DNA from: Kordia sp. SMS9 | GTDB lineage: Bacteria > Bacteroidota > Bacteroidia > Flavobacteriales > Flavobacteriaceae | NCBI RefSeq assembly: GCF_003352465.1 | Contig: NZ_CP031153.1 | Location: 2,160,465-2,224,464 of the forward strand | Direction: 5' to 3' | Length of the DNA stretch: 64,000 nt | Shown: piece after piece, positions 50,257 to 60,700 of the stretch | Layout: each line of letters begins with the position of its first letter | Position numbering within the stretch: the first letter of the stretch is position 1 | Translations under genes and position numbers: made by a program | The notes under the pieces: model-generated | Databases searched by the model: none | Told to the model about the DNA's origin: nothing | The model's input: the letters and a program-made list of their open reading frames with translations, nothing else

Positions 50257-52929
50257 TCATATTTGTAATAAACGCGGTAATACTTTATCAAGTTGTCTTT
50301 TAAATTGTAGATGCAAGTCTTCAGTATTTTTATAGACTGTTCTAAAATGTCCTAAGGCTTTTAACTTCTCTTTGAAATCATGAAGACTATCAAAATCTTT
50401 CTTGTTCAGATCTTCCATATTTATAGCTGTATTTTTAAAATATGTATATATAAACGGCTTTCCTGTTGCTTGAAATTGCCCAAAAGCTGTTTCAAATTCT
50501 TCCAAGGTAAACATACCTACTTTTGTAGAAAATAAACTCACGAAAATGTCAGCATTTTTAATTACAATATTATATGCGTTTTGCAAACGTGTTCGATCCA
50601 TTACGTCAATAAAATCCTCCCAAAGTTCAAGTTTTAGGAAGATTCCATCTTCAATCAATCTGTTATTTTCACGATTGATAAATAATGCAAACTGTTCTCT
50701 TTCCGTTTTCAACTCATAAGAAGACGCTAAAAATATTTTGATAATTTTTAAGTTTCCTTTGCGTTCTGCTGTAGATGTATATCCGTTTAAAATATCTGTA
50801 ATAGGCAATCGTTCTTCTAATTGAGTATGATATTTAGTTTCGTTTACTTTTTCGAGTTTAGTTAATTCTTCATAATTATGCCAATACGTTTTGTAGTATA
50901 CTTCTTCTGTAATCTGAATTTCAGAAAAGGTTTTGTGTAATTTTCGGAACCTGTCTCTGATGGTGTATAAATAACTGCGTCCTTCGCCTTTATATCCTGT
51001 AATCTCAATGCGAATGTAGTTTTTACTGTAGGCTTGATACACTTTTGCTTGACAAGTACCATTGGAAATATACACGCCACTGCGCCAACGTTTGTCCTCT
51101 TGAATGTCTTGATGCATTTCCACAATAAAGCGTGTCATAAATGCATCGGGAGAAAAATCGTCGTAATTATAGCGGAACTGTATGGAAACATCATCTTCGT
51201 TCCATGTTGCTTCAGGTTCAACATCGTCAAAAAGATCGGGGATAAAATACAGATCACGCTGTTCTTTGGCAGGATAACATAAATTAAACTTTTCCATCAA
51301 TTCTAACAGATAGGCATGTCGTTCTGTTGGAAATTTATCCTTTGGAAGAATCCGTCCCAAATCATTAATATGTAATTGCCCTTTGGCTTCATCTTTGACT
51401 TGTGGATCGTTGATAATCGCATACACACCATCCATAATCCATTGCGGATTGATCACGTTGGTGTCAATCAAACGTGGATCGTCTACAAAACTGACCACCG
51501 CACCAATCATACTTAATAATTTCAAGTTTATTTTACGTTCGTCTTCGGGAAGTTTTTTAATAAAATCTAACTTTTCATATTCTGCATAGGTTATAAAGTC
51601 CTTGCCATTAGCTTCTAGTTTTTCCAACTCATTTTTTACGGCAAACCAATCTGGTGGACGTTGTTCAAAAACACTTGGCATAATATCAGGATCACTTACA
51701 ATTGATATAATTCGCTGTTTTAAAGTCTTGAGAGTATCTTCCGCATTACTCTCTGGGCAGTCTTTAATACAAGTTCTTATAAAACCTTTGATATTCGGAT
51801 AATCGCGCTCTAAACTCAGCCTGTCAATATCGTGAGGATTCAAATCTATTTTATTAATGACTACTAAAACGGGTGCTTTTTTTCCTAATTGATTTACGAG
51901 TTTTAGCCAATGATTCAATTCATTACGTTCTCTACGCGCCAATGTGACCAATACATACAAGGTGCGTTCTGAAAAGAAAAATTGGTGGGTACTGCGCATA
52001 AATTCTTGTCCGCCTAAATCCCAAATATTCAATTGAATATCTTTTTCAGGATAAGGAATAGCAAGCTTTCTACGCTCAATACCATGTGTGGTTTTTATCT
52101 CTCTTTTGATTTTTCCTTCTTTAAGAAACTCTATCAAATGTGTTTTTCCAAAATTACTTTCCCCAATAAAAATAACTTTAGCTTCATGAATGGGTTCTAA
52201 AGTGCCTGATTGTTGTGCGTGTTGCCATGTAAGAATTGCTTGGATTTGTTCTTGTGGAGGAAGTTGATATACTTCAGAGCCTACTTTGAATTGATTGCCC
52301 TTTAAGTCAACGTCTCTTAAGTTAGTTAGTTTTTTAAGAGATTCTGGGATTGAGATTAATTTATTATTTCTTAAATAAAGTATAGTTAACTTCGTCAGTT
52401 TTCCAATAGCTTCTGGTATTTCAGTGATTTGATTTCTACTTAGTCCAAGACCAGTTAACTTACTTAGTTTCCCAATAGTTACTGGTATTTCAGTGATTTG
52501 ATTTACGCTTAGATCAAGGGTAGTTAAATTAGTTAGTTTTCCAATAGCTGTTGGTATTTCAGAGATTTGATTTCTGACTAGATTAAGGTCCTTTAAATTC
52601 GTGAGTTTTCCAATAGCTGTTGGTATTTCAGAGATTTGATTTCTGCCTAGATTAAGGTCCTTTAAATTAGTTAGATTTCCAATAGCTGCTGGTATTTCAG
52701 TGATTTGATTGTCATGTAGAAAAAGGCTATATAGATTCGTTAGTTTTCCAATAGCTTCTGGTATTTCAGTGATTTGATTGTATCTTAAATCAATTTCAGT
52801 TAAATGCGTTAATTCAAAAACTTCTTTAGGAATTTCTGTGAGTTTAAATCCGCTTAAATCTAATCCTTTTGAATTATTTTTTTTTACTTTCCGAATACGT
52901 CGTAATGCTCCCTTATAATTTTTTTCCAT
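50257..52929 (-). CDS. Roco protein: LRR - Roc GTPase - COR - DUF4062/TIR-like domain
   Basis: An 890-residue signalling protein. About nine 23-residue leucine-rich repeats (23-214, repeating NQITEIPEAIGKLTNL) come first. A Ras-of-complex GTPase follows, with P-loop GESNFGKT (256-263), switch II WDLGGQEF and the guanine-specificity motif NKID. A COR domain fills about 440-700. The C-terminal 160 residues start KIFLASSYELKTERE, like DUF4062, a Rossmann-type fold near TIR/SEFIR effectors. All Roc motifs are intact. Prokaryotic Roco proteins mostly have no known role; sensor-switch-effector order recalls immune proteins. No partner gene is adjacent and it appears to be transcribed alone. Confidence 0.88.
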   Translation of the reverse strand: MEKNYKGALRRIRKVKKNNSKGLDLSGFKLTEIPKEVFELTHLTEIDLRYNQITEIPEAIGKLTNLYSLFLHDNQITEIPAAIGNLTNLKDLNLGRNQISEIPTAIGKLTNLKDLNLVRNQISEIPTAIGKLTNLTTLDLSVNQITEIPVTIGKLSKLTGLGLSRNQITEIPEAIGKLTKLTILYLRNNKLISIPESLKKLTNLRDVDLKGNQFKVGSEVYQLPPQEQIQAILTWQHAQQSGTLEPIHEAKVIFIGESNFGKTHLIEFLKEGKIKREIKTTHGIERRKLAIPYPEKDIQLNIWDLGGQEFMRSTHQFFFSERTLYVLVTLARRERNELNHWLKLVNQLGKKAPVLVVINKIDLNPHDIDRLSLERDYPNIKGFIRTCIKDCPESNAEDTLKTLKQRIISIVSDPDIMPSVFEQRPPDWFAVKNELEKLEANGKDFITYAEYEKLDFIKKLPEDERKINLKLLSMIGAVVSFVDDPRLIDTNVINPQWIMDGVYAIINDPQVKDEAKGQLHINDLGRILPKDKFPTERHAYLLELMEKFNLCYPAKEQRDLYFIPDLFDDVEPEATWNEDDVSIQFRYNYDDFSPDAFMTRFIVEMHQDIQEDKRWRSGVYISNGTCQAKVYQAYSKNYIRIEITGYKGEGRSYLYTIRDRFRKLHKTFSEIQITEEVYYKTYWHNYEELTKLEKVNETKYHTQLEERLPITDILNGYTSTAERKGNLKIIKIFLASSYELKTEREQFALFINRENNRLIEDGIFLKLELWEDFIDVMDRTRLQNAYNIVIKNADIFVSLFSTKVGMFTLEEFETAFGQFQATGKPFIYTYFKNTAINMEDLNKKDFDSLHDFKEKLKALGHFRTVYKNTEDLHLQFKRQLDKVLPRLLQI
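52541..52678. repeat. Near-identical 69-bp LRR-coding repeats
   Basis: Two neighbouring 69-base units (52541-52609, 52610-52678) inside the Roco gene differ at only a few positions, and flanking units are more diverged. This indicates recent repeat duplication within the LRR array. Confidence 0.75.
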
Positions 52930-53289
52930 CGGTTTTACATGCTATTGAGTAATATCCTTAAATCTATAAGAAACCAATCCAAAATCAAAATAAATGAAAG
53001 AAATTTTATAATACTAAGTGTCCTAATTTTTACAAGAATATACGTTTTTAAATCAAAAAGGGGAAATTATAGGAGCGCAAGCGCGCATTTCTAGCGCAAA
53101 GGAGTAGAAAAAGCTGTGCACAGCAGCAGAAAAACTGTGCACAGCAGGAAAAACACAAAACCACAGGAGGTTTTTACCAAAAGCACCGTTGCTTTTTAGT
53201 ATTTACAAAGATGAAAATTTGAGAAAACTGCATAAAAAAACCTCGAAAATAACTTCCGAGGTTTTCAATTTCTATGTGAAATGTATCTT
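52930..53289. other. Gap of 360 bases between the Roco and DUF4136 genes
   Basis: No gene recognised. The first 120 bases are AT-rich and probably hold the Roco promoter. A GC-rich patch at 53070-53150 has two copies of CTGTGCACAGCAG 21 bases apart (53114 and 53135), each containing the palindrome CTGTGCACAG. A small hairpin AAAAGCA ccgt TGCTTTTT lies near 53180, and the DUF4136 terminator at 53234-53265. Confidence 0.55.
53234..53265 (-). terminator. Intrinsic terminator of the DUF4136 gene
   Basis: On the minus strand AAAACCTCG and CGAGGTTTT form a 9-bp stem followed by T, about 25 bases after the stop at 53290. Confidence 0.75.
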
Positions 53290-53862
53290 TTATTGCGTAT
53301 CTGCAATTGGTGGGTATTCTTTCATAATTTCTTCCACAAACTCTTGGATACGTGCTTCTTTCTTTTCAATATTTCCTGTGCGGCCTAGTAAATTTCCAGC
53401 ACCTCTTCCTTGCCATACCAATTCTTTTTTGTCTGTGTCAATCAGGTCAATGTACAACACACCTTCAATGCGTGTTGATACGGACTGCATTCCGCCGCCG
53501 CCCCAGAGCCATGGGTTCCAGCCCCAGCCGCCCCAGCCCCAACCGCCGAGTCCCCAACCCCAACCGAAGTTGTTGTTCAAGTCTACACGTTTGTTAGCTT
53601 TGGTCATGATGTTTACTAAAATATCAGGATCGTCAGATTTTACAAAGCCTCTGGCAATCATCTCCTTTTCAATAGAACGTAGAATTCTTTTTTTATCTAA
53701 ATCTGAAATCTCTACTTTGTCAATTCCAGTTTTATAAAACGCAAATGTTTTATAGGTGTCAAAATCAGCTTCTTGATCGTAGTCGGCAACAACTCTTACC
53801 GAAATACAAGAAGTAACGAAAAGTAGTATAACTACAGGAAAAAATAGTTTTAATGTTTTCAT
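53290..53862 (-). CDS. DUF4136 family lipoprotein
   Basis: A 190-residue envelope lipoprotein. The signal peptide ends in a lipobox (LFVTSC, Cys about 19). The DUF4136 domain (about 22-185) begins with VVADYDQEADFDTYKTFAFY, and ILVNIMTKANKRV is typical. A Gly/Trp-rich insert (GWGWGLGGWGWGGWGWNPWL, about 117-136) is a normal variable feature of these proteins. Function unknown. It has its own terminator. Confidence 0.87.
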   Translation of the reverse strand: MKTLKLFFPVVILLFVTSCISVRVVADYDQEADFDTYKTFAFYKTGIDKVEISDLDKKRILRSIEKEMIARGFVKSDDPDILVNIMTKANKRVDLNNNFGWGWGLGGWGWGGWGWNPWLWGGGGMQSVSTRIEGVLYIDLIDTDKKELVWQGRGAGNLLGRTGNIEKKEARIQEFVEEIMKEYPPIADTQ

Positions 53863-53907
53863 ATCACTGCTCTTTTTTTGTGGGTTACTGTATTATTTTT
53901 AAAATAG

Positions 53908-55932
53908 TTAAGTCTCATCTAATAAAGCATCATCTACTATATTTGGAAGCGTTACTTTTAAATTTGGCTCGACTTCCATGGCACGTTTGATAGCAAAAAT
54001 TGCTTCGTCATTTCGCGCCCAACTCCTTCTGGCAATACCATTATTTACATCCCAAAATAACATCGAATGTAAACGTCTTGATGCTTCCTTACTACCATCA
54101 AGAACCATGCCGAAGCCGCCATTAATTACTTCGCCCCAACCAACGCCACCACCGTTGTGAATGGAAACCCAAGTAGCACCTCTAAAGCTGTCTCCGATGA
54201 CATTATGAATTGCCATATCAGCCGTAAATTTAGAGCCGTCGTAGATGTTTGAAGTTTCTCGGTATGGCGAATCTGTTCCTGAAACATCGTGATGATCGCG
54301 TCCTAGAATGACAGGTCCAATCTCGCCACGTTCAATGGCTTCGTTGAACGCTTGAGCAATTTTCATACGACCTTCCGAATCTGCATATAAAATACGTGCT
54401 TGTGAACCAACGACGAGTTTGTTTTCCTGCGCACCTTTTATCCAACGAATGTTGTCTGCCATTTGCTGTTGAATTTCTTCGGGCGAGACTTTCATAATGT
54501 CTTCCAACACTTTGCAAGCAATAGCATCTGTTTTGGCTAAATCTTCTGGTTTTCCCGAAGCACATACCCAACGGAACGGTCCAAAACCATAATCAAAACA
54601 CATCGGTCCCATAATGTCTTGCACGTAACTGGGATATTTAAAGTCGATGCCGTTTTCCGCCATAATATCTGCACCAGCGCGAGAAGCTTCTAGCAAGAAA
54701 GCATTTCCGTAATCGAAAAAGTAGGTGCCTTTTGCAGTATGTTTATTGACGGCAGTTGCATGTCTGCGTAATGTTTCTTGTATTTTTTCTTTGAATAGTT
54801 CAGGATTGCTCGCCATCATTTCATTAGATTCCTCATAAGAAAGTCCCACAGGATAATACCCGCCAGCCCACGGATTGTGTAAGGAAGTTTGATCGCTTCC
54901 CAAATCTACAAAAACATCTTCTGCATCAAACTTTTCCCAAACGTCTACAATATTACCTTGATAGGCGATGGAAACAATTTCTTTGTTCGCTTTTGCGGAA
55001 TTGACTCTGCTGACTAGTTCATCTAAGTCATGAATCACTTCATCTACCCAACCTTGTGAATGACGTGTTTGCGTTGCTTTCGGGTTTACTTCGGCACACA
55101 CCGTAATACAACCTGCAATGTTTCCTGCTTTGGGTTGTGCACCACTCATGCCGCCCAATCCAGCCGTAAGGAATAATTTTCCAGCCAAACCTTCCCCGTT
55201 TTTGGAGATTTTTCGTCCGCCATTCAATACGGTGATTGTTGTTCCGTGTACAATTCCTTGCGGACCAATGTACATATAACTTCCTGCGGTCATTTGTCCG
55301 TATTGCGTTACGCCCAATGCATTGAATTTTTCCCAATCGTCAGGTTGCGAATAGTTCGGAATCATCATTCCGTTCGTAACTACAACTCTTGGCGCATCTT
55401 TGTGTGAAGGAAATAAGCCTAGCGGATGCCCTGAATACATCACCAAAGTTTGCTCTTCGTTCATTTCTGCCAAATAGTGCATCACTAATAAATATTGTGC
55501 CCAGTTTTGAAACACGCCGCCGTTTCCACCGTAGGTAATTAATTCGTGTGGATGTTGTGCTACGGCGTAATCCAGATTGTTCTGAATCATCAGCATAATG
55601 GCTTTCGCCTGATTCGTTTTTCCAGGATATTCATCTATTGGACGTGCGTACATTGCATAATCGGGACGAAAACGATACATGTAGATTCTGCCGTAGGTTT
55701 CCAGTTCGGTTTTAAACTCTGGCAACAATACCTCGTGGTGTTTCTTATCAAAATAGCGCAGGGCATTTCGGAGCGCTAGTTTCTTTTCTTCAGGAGATAA
55801 GATGTTTTTACGCTTAGGCGCGTGATTGATGTTTGGATCGTACGATTTTGGTGTTGGCAATTCGTTTGGAATTCCTTGTAATATATGGTCTTTAAAAGTC
55901 ATTTTTATATCAATTGTAGTGTTGTGCATCAT
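53908..55932 (-). CDS. hutU: Urocanate hydratase
   Basis: It converts urocanate to imidazolone propionate in histidine breakdown, with tightly bound NAD+. It has 674 residues, the longer Bacteroidota form (the proteobacterial enzyme has about 555). Recognisable segments are ITYGGNGGVFQNWAQYLLVM, MYIGPQGIVHGTTITVLNGG, GGMSGAQPKAGNIAG and, near the C-terminus, SIHNGGGVGWGEVINGG. The first ATG (55932) is annotated; ATGs at 55929 and 55902 (MTFKDHIL) are possible and the last is plausible. No other hut gene is adjacent. Confidence 0.93.
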   Translation of the reverse strand: MMHNTTIDIKMTFKDHILQGIPNELPTPKSYDPNINHAPKRKNILSPEEKKLALRNALRYFDKKHHEVLLPEFKTELETYGRIYMYRFRPDYAMYARPIDEYPGKTNQAKAIMLMIQNNLDYAVAQHPHELITYGGNGGVFQNWAQYLLVMHYLAEMNEEQTLVMYSGHPLGLFPSHKDAPRVVVTNGMMIPNYSQPDDWEKFNALGVTQYGQMTAGSYMYIGPQGIVHGTTITVLNGGRKISKNGEGLAGKLFLTAGLGGMSGAQPKAGNIAGCITVCAEVNPKATQTRHSQGWVDEVIHDLDELVSRVNSAKANKEIVSIAYQGNIVDVWEKFDAEDVFVDLGSDQTSLHNPWAGGYYPVGLSYEESNEMMASNPELFKEKIQETLRRHATAVNKHTAKGTYFFDYGNAFLLEASRAGADIMAENGIDFKYPSYVQDIMGPMCFDYGFGPFRWVCASGKPEDLAKTDAIACKVLEDIMKVSPEEIQQQMADNIRWIKGAQENKLVVGSQARILYADSEGRMKIAQAFNEAIERGEIGPVILGRDHHDVSGTDSPYRETSNIYDGSKFTADMAIHNVIGDSFRGATWVSIHNGGGVGWGEVINGGFGMVLDGSKEASRRLHSMLFWDVNNGIARRSWARNDEAIFAIKRAMEVEPNLKVTLPNIVDDALLDET

Positions 55933-56040
55933 TTTAAAAAGTGTTGTGTTTGTTAAAATGTGCTATGGATAGCGGATGTCTACACGATGAAAATGTGCAG
56001 TAGCTCGTTTGTATTTCATACAGTTAGAATCCATGAACTT

Positions 56041-56217
<177 letters not shown>

Positions 56218-56228
56218 TTAAATTTTGA

Positions 56229-56564
56229 ATGACTATAATCATGGTTTTCGTATCAAAATATCTAGTACCGAGAGGTTTTCGAGGAATAACGTTGTATCCT
56301 TTTATTTTTTTGCGTGATGCGAATGATAAAAGCGATGCTGTTTTGGTGCATCATGAACGGATTCATTTGCGACAACAATTAGAATTGCTAATTCTTCCTT
56401 TTTATATTTTGTATGTATTGGAATGGTTGATTCGATGGTGTTATTACCGAAACCATCATAAAGCGTATGTTAATTTGAGCTTTGAACGGGAAGCGTATGA
56501 TAACGAAGGCGATTTTGCGTATTTGAAGAAACGGAAGTTGTTTCAATTTTTGCGGTATTTGTAG
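56229..56564 (+). CDS. Small membrane protein with HExxH motif
   Basis: A 111-residue protein with a zincin-like HHERIHLRQQ (about 41-50). A membrane helix (about 52-70, LELLILPFYILYVLEWLI) and FEREAYDNEGD (about 84-94), which may give the third ligand, follow. Such short HExxH proteins are common in Bacteroidota with no known substrate. Catalysis is not shown; the motif is only suggestive. It is divergent from the 50-residue protein and convergent with the C1A protease. Confidence 0.68.
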   Translation: MTIIMVFVSKYLVPRGFRGITLYPFIFLRDANDKSDAVLVHHERIHLRQQLELLILPFYILYVLEWLIRWCYYRNHHKAYVNLSFEREAYDNEGDFAYLKKRKLFQFLRYL

Positions 56565-56587
56565 AAATTGAGTTCATTACTAAAAAT

Positions 56588-56617
56588 AAAAAACTAAATT
56601 TTTACACTTAGTTTTTT
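56588..56617. terminator. Bidirectional intrinsic terminator
   Basis: AAAAAACTAA (56588-56597) and TTAGTTTTTT (56608-56617) form a stem between two convergent genes. Confidence 0.72.
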
Positions 56618-56641
56618 ATTTTCCTCAGTGTTATTTGCCGT

Positions 56642-57553
56642 TTATTGTTTAAACATTTCACTATCAATCCACTCTGCTGAAATGATAGACCAAAAATCAC
56701 TTGCAAGTTTTTGTTTTACATATTCATACGGAATATAGCCATAGCCATCATCGCCCCATTTGCCCCAAGAATTCCGAATGATCAATCCTCCTTTTTTACT
56801 TTTTCCGTCAATTGGGTTTTTTATGACCAAATCATCATCATATCCAATTACCATTACTGCATGTCCACCTAAAACAGATTCATTTTCTCCAGGGAAGGGA
56901 ATTTTACCAGTTTTTTCAGTATCAGGATGTTCGAGTGCGGTATAGCAAGTAAATCCCATCATTGAAGGAATTCCTATCGCCAAGAGGTTTTTAATTTCCG
57001 TGAGTGTTTGACTCGCACTTGCCCCTAAAGGATCTAATCTAAAATATGAAAGTGCTTGGAAATTTTGACCATATGAGTATATAAATGCTGGCGGCTCTTC
57101 ATCATACTTATCGGTTTCATAAGGATAGCTACTTGTTGGTGGTACGCCAAAGAGTGCTAGTGAACCCATGGCAGTTCTTAAATATCCACCTGTATCTCCT
57201 TTCCAATTTAAAATATTACGAGTTGTTTTGTAAACGAATAGTTCTGAGCCATCTATGTATTTATTGTGCACCCTTTTTTGAAAATACTCATACATTCCAA
57301 CTGCGGCAAAGGCAGTGCAAGAACCTATATTTCCTTGATTTTTGATAGGCGAACACCATTTCCTAAGATCTACTTTTTTTTCTAACTTGCCTTTTATGTT
57401 CATCTTCTTCCGTATCTCTTCCAGAATTTCTTTTATAGATTTATTAGGGTTCGGCTTTAAAGGATTTCTTAAAATAGTAGAAGTTTTTGGATTGTAGTCT
57501 CGAATATCTGGATAGTCTTTTATCCATCCTAGATTCTTTTTTGATTGTTTCAT
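56642..57553 (-). CDS. C1A (papain) family cysteine protease
   Basis: A 303-residue papain-like peptidase. The active Cys is in NQGNIGSCTAFAAVG (about 86-100), the His in GGHAVMVIGYDDD and the Asn in IRNSWGKWGDDGYGYI; the oxyanion Gln lies in NQG. All catalytic residues are present. The N-terminus (LGWIKDYPDIRDYNPK) resembles the C1A group found in bacteria and lacks a signal peptide. The ATG at 57553 was chosen; an upstream in-frame start adds 21 residues, including a hydrophobic stretch. It is divergent from the VIT/VWA chimera. Confidence 0.9.
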   Translation of the reverse strand: MKQSKKNLGWIKDYPDIRDYNPKTSTILRNPLKPNPNKSIKEILEEIRKKMNIKGKLEKKVDLRKWCSPIKNQGNIGSCTAFAAVGMYEYFQKRVHNKYIDGSELFVYKTTRNILNWKGDTGGYLRTAMGSLALFGVPPTSSYPYETDKYDEEPPAFIYSYGQNFQALSYFRLDPLGASASQTLTEIKNLLAIGIPSMMGFTCYTALEHPDTEKTGKIPFPGENESVLGGHAVMVIGYDDDLVIKNPIDGKSKKGGLIIRNSWGKWGDDGYGYIPYEYVKQKLASDFWSIISAEWIDSEMFKQ

Positions 57554-57739
57554 GATGTTAAAGATTAAAATGATATCACAATAATAATGGCAGATCTTCT
57601 TAGTTTCAATACCCAATACTAGGGATCTTTTGCATGAGAAATATCCATTAGCTCATTAAAACGACGTGATGACTCATTCCTCCTTTTGTATACTTATTTA
57701 AATGATGAGTTTTGTTATGAAAACTAAAACAAACTCGTT

Positions 57740-60700
57740 ATGAAACCATTTTTCTATTTTTTTCTTTGTCTTTTTTGTGTGAATGTTTTTGCTCAGCATA
57801 CACCTAAAGTTACCGTAGCAGGTGAAAACGATTTACAATTGACCGATGTAAAAGTAACTGTTGAAATTGTTGGAAACCTAGCGGTCACAACGTATGATAT
57901 GAAATTTTATAACGGATTGGACAGAACGCTGGAAGGCGAGTTGGTGTTTCCGTTGGCAGAAGGACAAATGGTTTCAGGATTTTCCATGGATGTGAATGGT
58001 AAAATGCGTGACGCCGTCATTGTAGAAAAAGAATTGGGACGCGTTGCCTATGAAACTACGATACGACGAAAAATTGATCCAGGATTGTTAGAAAAGACTG
58101 AAGGAAACAATTACAGGGCACGTGTATATCCCTTATTTGCTAAAAGTCACAAACACATCATTGTAAAGTTTGAACAAGAGTTAAGCACTTTAAACGGCAA
58201 ACAAAGTTATGAATTGCCTTTAGGAATTTCTCAAAATTTAGATGCTTTCTCTGTAGAAATGAATGTGTTCAATGCACAATCACCCACAGTTTCCAAAGCA
58301 AACTACAAAGATTTTTTCTTCCAAAAAAAAGGAGAAGCATTTACAGCGAAAACTACAAAAAACAATCATGCGCCCACACAACAGATTGTCATTCAAATTC
58401 CGAACAAAACAAATCAAGAAAAGCTAGCAACATATAACGGACATTTTAACTACTACAAAGCATTACAGCCAAACGTACGTTTAAAAAAGAAGCCTACAAA
58501 AATTACCATACTTTGGGACGCTTCCTATTCTATGAGTTACAAAGATTTGGACACGGAACTTAAAGTGTTGTTATCGTATTTGGAGTATGTGCGAAATGTA
58601 AAAGTGAACTTTATTGCATTCAACAATACCATTCAAACAGAAAAAGAATTGATTGTAAAAGATGGAAATACAACAGCTGTTTTAGACGCTATCAACAATG
58701 TACAGTATGATGGTGGAACTAAATTAAATGTCCTTGAAAGCGTTCGCATCAAAGCAGATGAAATACTATTGTTTTCTGACGGTTTGGCAAACTTGGGCGA
58801 TTTTACCATGAAACAAAAAATACCTGTATACGCTATCAATTCGTTGGTTACTGCCAATCATCAGCAGTTAACGGCTATTACCACACAATCTGGCGGAAAC
58901 TATCTGAATTTAATACGTGTAGATTATGCCAAAGCAACACAGCTTTTAAAAATGGAAACCTATCAGTTTTTAGGTGTCATTCACGATGAAAATGTTCGGG
59001 AAGTGTATCCAAAACAACGCGTGAATGTTTATCAAGACTTTTCTATCAGTGGACAATTTTCAAAAGACACGGAGCTGACATTACTATTTGGTTATGGCGG
59101 ACGTGTTACGCAGAAAATTCCTGTAACGATAGAAGCTTCTAACGGAACCAACGCAGTCAAACGTTTGTGGGCAAAGCAAAAACTAGCGCGTTTGAATCGC
59201 AATAAAATCGAAAACAAAAAAGAAATTACTTCTTTAGCTTTAAAATACAGCCTGATTACGGATTATACATCCATGATTATTTTGGACAGAATTCAAGATT
59301 ATGTACGCTATAAAATTGAACCTCCAAAAGAACTCAAAGAAGAATACAAAAAGTATTTAGAAGTTGTAAAAAATGAAGAAATGCTGCAAAAAGAACGCAT
59401 ATTGAATAGAAAAAAACAATTGTTTGACGGCTATAAAACTGTATTGGATTGGTATCAAGCAAAAATTGTAGTAGAAGAAGAAAAGCCTGTGTCAAATGCA
59501 GAAGCGCAAACAACTGCAACGTCACAACAAGAAGACCAGCAAGTTACAGTAGCCGAAACACAAACAATAGAAACGGAAACAGCAATACAAACAGAAACAG
59601 CAATACAAACAGAAACAAATACAAACACACAAACGGCAGTTCAAATAAACGAAGGCGTTGGAGAATTGATGACGATTACAGGAACTATTGTAGATGACGA
59701 AGGAATGCCATTGCCTGGCGCTAATGTGGTCGTGAAACATAGCAATAAAGGTGCAATAACAGATTTTGATGGGAAGTATACAATTCAAGCAAAAAAAGGA
59801 CAACAACTCGAAATTACGTATGTGGGTTATGGTACAATGCAAAAAGAGATAACTTCACAAACAGTTAATGCAAAAATGGAATTAGGTGAAAGGCTAGAAG
59901 CAGTTACAGTAGTTGGCTATGGTGGAAGTGTAAACAGTGCAAAAATAGCGTATTCGGTTGCAACCGTAAGTTCTGAATATGTAAAACAATATGGGAATCC
60001 ATCGGATGAAATACGCAAAATTAGAGAAACAATCGAAATGCTTATTAGTGCAAGTAGTTCGCTTAGCGAAAACAACAAACCATTATTTTTTATCAACGGA
60101 AAAATTTCAAATCAGCGTAATTTTAGAAAAATACAAGAAAAAGAAATTGCTCAGTTAGGGATACTGAAAAATGAGGAAGCAACAGCAATCTTTGGAAGCA
60201 AAGCGCGTGGTGGTGCTATCTACATAATGACTAAAAAAGGAATGGTAAAAAACCGTGAGGCTATTAACGCGTTTAATAAAAAAATGGTGTCGAACATAGA
60301 AATGAAATCATGGAATGCAAATATGCCCTACATCAAAGAATTGGAAAAAGAAACCACGATAGCAAACGCGTATACAAAGTACTTGGAAATACGCAAATCG
60401 TATGTAAAAGTTCCATCGTTTTACTTAGATGTGGCTGACTTTTTCCATTCGCGTCAAGCGACAGAAACAGCAATCACAATCATTACAAATTTGTTGGAAA
60501 TTGAACTGCATAATTACGAATTGCTCAAAGCTGCCGCTTATAAATTCGAGTATTTCAAACGCTATAAAATGGCCGTATTAGCCTACGAAAAAGTATTGGA
60601 ATTGCGTCCAGAAGAACCGCAATCGTACAGAGATTTAGCGTTGGCGTATGAGCAAGTTGGTGACATTCAAAAAAGTTACGATTTACTAAGTAAATTGTGT

